A stretch of 64,000 nt of DNA from Desmodesmus armatus (taxonomy: Eukaryota > Chlorophyta > Chlorophyceae > Sphaeropleales > Scenedesmaceae). This document shows, piece by piece, positions 56,152 through 64,000 of the stretch. Position numbers and translations under genes: made by a program. Position 1 is the first letter of the stretch. Every line of letters starts with the position of its first letter. Location: contig VIIQ02000631.1 in NCBI GenBank assembly GCA_007449985.2, positions 178,501 to 242,500 of the forward strand, written 5' to 3'. The notes under the pieces were generated by a model. The model did no database searches and had not been told where the DNA came from. It was given only the letters and a program-made list of their open reading frames with translations.

Positions 56152-59100
56152 CTAGCTGCTTTCCCGCGCCCCGGACTGTGGCAACAGCGGCTGCGATAGC
56201 TGCTGCTCCTGGCCTGCAGCCACACCGTTCTCCAGTAGCTCTGCCGCCTCTTGGCTGTGAGCCAGCCACGCCCCGTTGTTGTAGCTGCCACTGCCTCTGC
56301 TGCTGCCATTGCTGCTAGCACCACAGCTACCCGGCAGGCAGTGTACTTCATCCTCCGAGTAGGGCCCCTCCGCTGGTGCCCTTCCTACAGCCCTGCTACT
56401 GGGTGACGGGTATGCCTGAATGACATCCGGGCCTGCCTCTTCATCTACCGCTGCTTCGCTGTCGTCAGACTCAAACGGCAGCGCCACAAACACCCCACCC
56501 CCCATGCTGTCTCTGCTGTCACCGCCAGGCTGTTGCCCCATGAAGCCGATCACCGGCGGCAACAGCCCTGCTGCTGCTGTTGCATGGAGGAAGAGGTACC
56601 CCACAAACAGCAAGTAGACCACAACACCCACTGCGAGGGCAGTCCATATGTATGTGCTGGCACCGTCCAGGGCTGCCTGGAAGAAGGCCAGCACACCAGA
56701 CACGTTGACGACCATGACTGCAAGCGAGATGGCGACTGTGCAGGCGATGGTGGCCTTGCTGTTGACAAACTTGCCCATGAGGGTCTCACTGGCATTGAAG
56801 GCCAGCACAGGGATCAAGGCAAACGGCAGCTGCACGCTTTGCAACTGCAGGCAGCACAAACACATGCCAGCAGGAAAGGGAAGTACAGTCAGCATGCATG
56901 GAGCACACATGGCGGCAGGCTGATCCAGCACATACTGGTGCGACCATGCCTTCAGCTGAAGGCCGCTGCTGCTTGCACGCAATATGCGATAAGATGCGAG
57001 CAAAAGGGCGTTGGGCGCTGTTCATCACAGCGTGCTGAGTTGAGCAGCCCTGTTGCTGCCGCCTGGGACTCAGCCGGTCCGCAGAAGAAGCCACTGCTGG
57101 TGTGTTCAGAACTACATCCAGACACAGAGACCCACACTGGCACTCTCTGCCCCCTGCCGGCCCCTCCTCAAAGAACAACATGACTGCGACAGAAGCCACT
57201 GCTGCTCACCAGATTGAGCCATTGATTGAGTGTGTCCAGCGCCGTGCTGTCTGTGCTGTGGCGGGTCAGCACAGCCACGGCCAGTGCAGGAACGAGCGCC
57301 ACAGAGCGCGTGACCAGGATGCGCAGGACAGGGCTGATCTTCATGTGCAAGTAGCCCTGCATCACAAACTGGCCTGCAGCACAACAACAGCAGCACCACA
57401 AGGCACACGGGCATGCAGAGGTGAGTTTGCTGTTGACCCACCGTGCTGTGGCAGCAGCTGTCTGACTGACACAAAGATGACAGCCTCGCTGCTTGCCTTC
57501 CACCTCGTCCATCTGTGACAGATCGTATTGCAACACGACAGCGCCATGCATCTGCCGTTTGTAGGCAAAGCAACAGCACAACACGTGCAGCCAGGCCAGC
57601 ACAGTCACCTGTGTATGTGCCTGTCATGGTGCTGCTCTGTCCTGCAGCCAGTAGGCCCAGGGCCCAGATATACACCATGGCAGGGCCGTAGGTGCGCCCA
57701 AGGTACTGCCCAGCGTTCTCCAGGCCAATATCCTGCAGCGCCTCCCCTGAAAATGACCAGACAGGCAGCAGAGCAAGGTGATAAAGGTCCCTCGCTCCTA
57801 CACAATCACTGCTGTTGTGGCTGCCTGATTACAACAGGGCCAAACGCCCGTTCGTTCTGCACCTCCATGTCCAAAGCAGAGGTGAGTACACACTTGTGCG
57901 ATGTCACAACATGTGTCACTCTCACAGAAGACTCCGGAGGACATTAGTTGTTCCCGCCACATGAACAGCAGCTGAGCATGCTCAACGAAACTGGATGCAG
58001 GCACTGTGTGCTGACAGCTTGCAGGATGCAGCAGGGCTGCAGAGTTGCTTCTGTAACACCCATGCCTGACCGGTCAACAGCAGCGTGACTCACCATAGAA
58101 GCCGGCTGCAAACACACACGTGACAAACATGTTGATGAACACAGACACCTGCAGAAAACAGCGCAGGCCAAGCATAGGTTGGCATACAAAACTGCCTGTG
58201 CGCACAGTGTTTGCCCAGCTACGACCAGCAGCTGGTCGTAGCTGCTGAGATCTGATGTCTGACCTGGCTGACAAGCCCACCCCCGCCCCTGCGCTGCTCG
58301 AGCAGCAGCCTGCTGACCCTCAGCACCTTGCACCATACGTGATGCCGCATACATTCCACAGCTCAGTGCGCGCAGTAGGCAACTGCTCATGTGCAAGCAG
58401 CAGCCTGTGCTGCCCTCTGCGTAACTTGTGACTGCAACAGGACTGCAAAGGAACATCCCTTCCAGCCCTTCAACCCCATCCTGCTCACCAGCAGCGATAG
58501 GCCGGACTCAATGCCATAGTACACCAGCGCCTCCTGCCTGTGCTGATCGTCCTGCCGCCGCAGCTGCCGCGACTGCACCAGCGCGCTGTGCAGGTAGATG
58601 TTGTGGGGCATGATCAGGCTGCCCACAAGCGCGACTGCATGGCCGATGTTGTTGCGGGGCAGCCGGGGCAACACAAAACCCTCTGCCACCTCCTTCATTG
58701 GTACACCGGCCTTGTAGAACATCACCTGCTCAGCACACAGGTGAAAGATTTCCTTTATTATTTGAGGTTGGATGTGTTTTTACTGTGCGCCCCTACGCAC
58801 TTACACCCAACTTCAGAATGGAACATCCTTGCATGGTTGATGCATTGGCTGGATGCACTCCCTGTGTCTACACACCAACAGCAAGTGTGATGCTGCTGCA
58901 GAACATGCGAGGGCGATTGGCAGCAGGCTGAGGCCTTGTTGTCTTGCCCTGTGCATGCTGTTGGGCTGTGTTGGTGCACCACGTCATGCCCCCGACTGTC
59001 AGGTCGCCTGTGTAATCCCCTCACCAGCACCACACATGCGTCCCAATGCAACTGCAGCCATCACTGTAAGTGCCTTCGAGCAGCAGACCAAACCAGCCCC

Positions 59101-60856
59101 TGCCCCATGATAGCATGCCTGAACCAGCGCGCCCACATTCACAAACCTGCTATTGCTGCCTCCGCATCCTCACCCCTTCCCAAGTGCAGCGCCACCCACG
59201 TACCGCAAAGCTGCCAACCATTATGGCAATCAGCACGCCAAAGAGTCCTTCCAGCTTGCGGATGCCATACCGCTCCACCAGCAGCATGGAGAAGCCGAGT
59301 GCAACTGACAGCAGCACTCCAGCCCACAGCGGGATGGCGCCATGGCTGAGCAGCGACAGCGCGATAGCGGAGCCGATGACTTCCTGTATGTCGCTGCCTA
59401 TGATTGCCACCTCTGCCATAATCCAGAGGCCATAGCGCAACACAGGGCTGAACTGCTCCCTGCAAGGCATGCCAAGATTGGTGCACACAAGGTGTGTTTG
59501 TGATCACCGAAAGTGCTCATATGACTCATCGCATGCAAAACTTGAGGGTTTGGTTGCTGGTGGCAGTGCAATACCAAGAGGCTCGCAGCTGCTGGCAGCA
59601 TGGATGTGCGTGCTGTTGCCACTGCAGTTAAGAGCTTGGGCAGCGGCTGATAACCGCATGACTGGCCTTGCAAACAGCAGCATTGGTGCAGCTGCTGCTG
59701 TGAACGTCTAATGTCTTCAGCAAGCAGCAGTCAGCTGTCAGCTGACATGTGCCATGCTGCCCACATCGCCAGGCACACCTGCAGTGCTCTGCCAGATGTT
59801 TGCCTGTGACCACTCCCAGCTTGGCAGCCTGCATCTGGACCACATAGCCCTGCAGGGTGCACATCACGACAAGGTCGTGGTCAGCTGCCAGGTGTAGGTG
59901 TTGGGTATGTCACGTTGTTTTATGACAGGCCTAATGGACCTGCACGCAGTGGCTTGATAATGACTCGTAAGCTGTGACCCTTGTTCAACAGTGCTGAAGC
60001 GACCACCACTGCTGCGCAATTGCTTACACAAACCACGCCCAGCGCCAATTTGTTCCTGTATACGCCATCACAGCCGACATGCACGCATGCATGGTGTTTG
60101 CAAGTCAATCACCCTCTGCATGAAATGTTCATCAACAAAAGGAAAAAAGTTGGAAAAGAGAAAGAAGGCAGAAAGGGAAAATGTCTCACCAGCACAGTAC
60201 ACCACAGCAGCACCCATAACAGTGCGTAGCCAGCATTAGCGCCCACTTGCAGGTCACTCTCGAGATTGCCAGGATCCTGCAGCATACAGTCAGTTGCCAC
60301 GTCACGTGGTCAGCATGCCACCTCAGACCTGGCTTGGTTGGCAGCGCTGCTGTCGAAAAGGGCCCTGTGCTGGTGTCATTCTGTTGGGACCTTGCCTGCC
60401 AGCCATGTTGGCTGGCAACAGCAGCCTTGATGCACTTCTGCTAACCAGCGCCTTTCCATCATTTTTTGGGTGACAGCAGACTACTGGCATCATCCTTTTA
60501 GTTGCAACATGACAAACATAGACCCATTGTGCCCCCAGCTTGGCCCTGCACTGCTGCAGGTGCTGTTTGAGCCTCACCACATAGGCAATGGACATCAAGA
60601 GGCCTGGTCCAACGAACTTGATGAACCTGTTGACACTGTAAGACATCTGCGATATCCATGACATGAAAGAGGTCAGGGAGAGGGCTCAACTGCAGTCACC
60701 ACGAACCTCCTGCTGCTGCTCCAGGCTGGCCAGGACAGCTTTGAGGGCTGTTCGCTGCAACACCGGTTGTGATACAAAGTAAATGTTCATTGTTACCTCA
60801 TACGAGCCGAGCAGGGGTAACTCGGCGCTCCCATGAGAGTTGATGCCCCCTCCCAT
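56152..60856 (-). CDS. NRAMP-family divalent metal ion transporter
   Basis: Eleven exons with consistent phase: 60856-60797, 60754-60707, 60646-60578, 60276-60190, 59849-59779, 59459-59204, 58725-58489, 58148-58094, 57746-57609, 57373-57210, 56844-56152, giving 625 aa. The metal-site motif DPGN in TM1 (residues 60-63) and the TM6 motif MPHN (236-239, [21 protein letters not shown]) are intact. The consensus transport motif [20 protein letters not shown] spans exons 9-10. The overall layout, including the LHSALVQSR loop, resembles the DMT1/NRAMP1 group, which takes up Mn2+ and Fe2+ with protons across plasma or vacuolar membranes. The soluble C-tail is about 110 residues, acidic and Ser/Gly-rich, ending [14 protein letters not shown]. 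The N-terminus ([11 protein letters not shown]) contains a possible acidic dileucine sorting signal. Confidence 0.95.
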
Positions 60857-61475
60857 CTTGAGGAGAGCAGCAGCTGACTCTGATGATGACAGCTCGAGAA
60901 CGTCACCGCTCTGATATCAACCCCAATCAGCCACTGAATTAACGAGATAGGTATGATGGTTTTTGCAGCAACAAAAGATGCTCTCCGACAGCAAACTGAC
61001 TCGAGTAGTAATCGGCTGGGTGTTGTTAGGCAGGAAGCTGATAGATGCTCATGTTCACACAATCTTTCGTTACGAGCAATACAGCTGAGCACAAGGGAGA
61101 TACCCTCAAACAGTCACAGGTGTGCGCCTGACACGCGCCCACCCAGAAACCGACACGCACGAGGCGTGACAAGGCGCATTGCACACAAGATCACCCAAAA
61201 CACAAAGTCCGAAACCCTGGTCGGCAAACAGCCCACAGCCAGGCTGAACATCCAACAAAAGCACACTCTGGGACAGAGGGGGGGGGTCCCTCGTCCCCTG
61301 TGTGGTGAGAAGCACCAAACACTCCTGCTCAACCAAATTCAATATCTACAGAAAGGTCACAAGTAGCCAAGGGCACGCCCCTGACAGGAGATACGCATAA
61401 CCAAGAGCATCCACGCAGCACCCTGCCACACCACATCACGCCATATACACATATTATACAGTCACCCCTACAGGC
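60857..61475. other. Spacer between RING-CH gene 3' end and NRAMP start
   Basis: About 620 bases holding the NRAMP promoter/5' UTR and the 3' UTR of the RING-CH gene. Plus-strand open frames here show no domain. Nothing regulatory was recognised. Confidence 0.4.
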
Positions 61476-63431
61476 TCAGGGCCAGGGTGGTTGCGGCACC
61501 CGGGGTGCTGGCTGTGGCTGTGGCACCTGCTGGAATGGCCTTGGCCTCACCCTACGGTGCCACCTCCATCGCTGAAACCGCCGCCAGCGCTGCATAGCTC
61601 CCTTCACCAAGCCAGCCAGTGCCCTAAAACCCTGAGCCTGACAGGCCTCTGCTGCTGCCAGCCGCACAAAGCACTTCAGCAGCAGCCGCGCACTGGTCCC
61701 CAGCGCAGCTAGCTTGCCAGACCCCAGCATGGGAAGGAACACTAGCTGCGCCACCATGCCGCCCACCGTTGCGCCCACAGCCATGCCTGCAAAGGCGTCT
61801 GCGTTGGGTGGGGTGGGCATGAGGCCCATCAGCCCTGTGTACCAGTACACCTGCACAGGGATGGACCACAGCAGCAGCGACGGCACGCGATCAGCTGAGT
61901 GAGGTCACTGCACCTGATTCAGTCATTGCAACAGGCTGCTGACATGCCCAGGTCGCTGGCAGAGTGCACACCAAAACACAAACCAGCAGTAGCAGCTGCA
62001 GCAAGCGTGAGGTCACCATCCCCAGCATCCTTGCTCCTAGTCCCAACTGTTGGCTATGCACCCAGGCCACCACCCACCTGCACCATCGTCGCCTTGTCAA
62101 AGCGCTCCCGTATCGTGCGCAGCAGGCTGCCGTCAGCACGCTCCCGCGCAGGACCGCCCGCAGCCACAGGCAGCGTCAGCGACAGGTGCCGCAGCGGCTG
62201 CACACCACCGCCGCTGCTGCCGCCGAGGGCCGCACTGCTGCTGCTGTTGCTGCTGCCAGGCAGCCGTCTGCTGAGCACGCGTGGGCGCACCAGCTGCTGC
62301 GATCCAATGCCCTTGTTGATGCTGGCGTAAATCGTGAAGGCATAGTACATTCCGCTGCCAACCACGTAGGCTCTCCAGGCACCATGCAGCAGGCCGGCAA
62401 TGCCGTAAGGGTCGCTCCACAGGTTAGGCAGCAGGGGCGCAGAGCCGGGCGCTGCAGGGGGAGGATAGCGGCAGCAGAAATGGGGCGATGGCAGTGACAC
62501 AAGCAGCAGTTTGGTTGCCATGCAAAGCATGCTGTGATTGGGGCTGGGTTAGTGTGCTGATCTGCTGGTCCCTGTCAGGTGCAACACAGTAGTTGCAGCC
62601 GCATGTTTGGGAGGTCATAGCATTTTGAAAGCATGACCCTGCAGCACAAGGTCCCACGCTGCTGCTGCTGCTGCTGCTGCTCTGGACTACGAACGCCTGA
62701 TGCAACGAACCCCTTTGCTGGTGTACACTGGAGGCAACCCCTGCACCATGCTGCATTCCTATGTGTTGTCCCCTGAAGGCCATGGACCAGACTGCTTGCC
62801 AGTGTGCGCAGTCATCACCAGTTCAACAAAAAAAACTCACCTCTTGGAATCTGTGACAGCTTGTACTTGGCGTTGCACACCTCACAGCGTGCGGTGCGGG
62901 TGCGCCCTGCTCCCTGCTGCTGCTTGACCTGCAACACACACCCATGCCATTGGTACACAGACAGCAGTAACACACATGCACCGGGCTGCTGCAAAGCAGG
63001 CATTTGAAGGCACGGCACCATCAGCTGCCAAGATGCTGGGAACCAAGGGGGCCACATGTGCTACAAGACCTGGCAAGAGCATGAGGCTGCCTGCAAGTCG
63101 ACAGGTCAATAGCCAGCTGCTGCTACTACCCCTTGTGCTGGTGCATCACTGTGCGTGACCCGTGCAAAGCCTGTGACACCCTCAGCCCACACAGGCTAGC
63201 AGGATACAAGCGCACGGATATGCTCATGTCCTTTCATAACAGCAATCAGCAGGCCCTTACCTCCAACCAGTGCTTGAGGCAGTGCACATGGATGTACCCC
63301 ACGCTCCCACGGCAGTTGCATGGGGATATGAGAGGGCTGCCCCCAGGCTCCTCAGTTTCGTCGCACCAGCACAGCCTACATCTAGCAGCACCTATGCTGG
63401 ACACTGACGCATTGGATGCACTGCGCTGCAT
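61476..63431 (-). CDS. Membrane RING-CH (MARCH-type) E3 ubiquitin ligase
   Basis: Four exons, 63431-63261, 62928-62841, 62451-62078, 61850-61476, join in phase to give 335 aa. A complete RING-CH (RINGv) finger spans exons 1-2: C18-x2-C21, C38-x-C40, H48-x2-C51, C72-x2-C75, the C4HC3 order of this class, with the conserved W55 between. Exon 3 contains LLHGAWRAYVVGSGMYYAF, a likely membrane segment, then a Ser/Gly-rich loop and a basic helix (LLRTIRERFDKATMVQ). Exon 4 has further hydrophobic segments (VYWYTGLMGLMP; VGATVGGMVAQLVFLPML). The tail is basic and Pro/Gln-rich. Such proteins ubiquitinate membrane proteins. The ATG at 63431 is the first in the exon, but the frame stays open upstream to a CAG at about 63,498, so an additional 5' exon is possible. 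Confidence 0.85.
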
Positions 63432-63498
63432 GGCCCCCTTGGCCCCAGGGGGGCTACAGTACTGGTACTGCTGCAGCAGGCTGATGCCTGGCTGACCC

Positions 63499-64000
63499 CT
63501 GATAGAGTGGTCCCTTCAGCACTGTCTTAGGCGCGAAGTCGGGAGAACGTTACTCTGTGTTGATTTTGCTTAGTGCACCAGACGCTGGGCCCCTCACACA
63601 TTCCCAGAGGCTGGGCACCTTCCCTACTGTCTGCTGCTGCTGTCTTTCGCGTCAAGCCCAGACAGAACTTGAGATGAACGTGAGTCACTAAGTCGACTAT
63701 TGAACCAGTCAAAAACTTTGTTGCAGGCAGGTGCGGGGACAGTGATTCACGTCAAGGCACCGGACTTGGCCAAACTCGGACTTGAAGAGGAGGATGAAAG
63801 GGGTCCGCATGCATAAGTGCGGTTGCCCACAAGCAAAACACAAAGGATGTTGGTGTGTGTGCGGTATCCGTCGAGAGCAGGTTGTAACCCACCAGTCAAC
63901 CGACCTATACCACTGTACCCAGTACTGAGACCCCCTGGTGGAGGCGCAACTGGTGGTCAACCACATAGAACTACACGTCACTATTTGCATGTGAGTCAAT
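63499..64000. other. Right edge, no gene recognised
   Basis: The last 500 bases contain only short open frames without family similarity or splice borders I can support. They may hold the promoter or 5' UTR of the RING-CH gene. Confidence 0.35.

Overview
This is nuclear DNA of a green alga, most likely a chlorophycean. The genes are broken into many short exons with canonical GT/AG borders. CAG/CTG and poly-Ala/poly-Gln tracts are frequent, several genes are followed by the TGTAA poly(A) signal typical of these algae, and two products carry plastid or thylakoid targeting regions. The window opens with the nuclear-encoded end of the complex I Nad7/NDUFS2 subunit, a gene that moved from mitochondrion to nucleus in Chlorophyceae. 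No bacterial, viral, tRNA, rRNA or CRISPR feature was seen. All exon models were read by eye from splice borders, frame continuity and family similarity.

Layout: 1-116 (+) last exon of NUO7; 1118-2540 (-) plastid ClpT-like Clp subunit; 2541-2876 divergent promoter; 2877-9050 (+) CCT5, chaperonin TCP-1 epsilon, 12 exons, 536 aa; 10177-35876 (-) a giant NO VEIN-like protein (about 31 exons, roughly 4,800 codons) with a GHKL/HSP90-type ATPase domain in the middle and a NOV_C/DUF3883 domain at the C-terminus; 36930-46224 (-) an OSCA/CSC1/TMEM63-type mechanosensitive channel, 19 exons, 960 aa; 48076 onward (+) an unrecognised gene with two supported exons; 50427-52085 (-) a thylakoid-lumen protein of unknown role; 52427-54632 (-) FKBP12, 8 exons, 108 aa; 56152-60856 (-) an NRAMP divalent-metal transporter, 11 exons, 625 aa; 61476-63431 (-) a membrane RING-CH (MARCH-type) E3 ubiquitin ligase, 4 exons.

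The most striking signal is not a gene. In CCT5, the NOV-like gene and the OSCA-like gene, introns carry one to three near-identical copies of the adjoining exon-intron border. Copies of an exon's 3' end with its donor site lie downstream of the exon. Copies of an exon's 5' end with its acceptor site lie upstream. Some copies form complete splice-competent mini-exons: 64-67 nt units in CCT5 that would add an immediate stop, and 45 nt in-frame units in the NOV-like ATPase domain that would repeat the N-box helix. Others give extra terminal exons with their own stops. I saw nothing similar in FKBP12, NRAMP or the RING-CH gene. The pattern fits repeated local tandem duplication across splice borders and could support regulated or noisy alternative splicing.

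Several neighbours act in protein homeostasis (ClpT, CCT5, FKBP12, RING-CH ligase, a GHKL ATPase), and ClpT and CCT5 share a 336 bp divergent promoter. There is no sign that the genes form one pathway.
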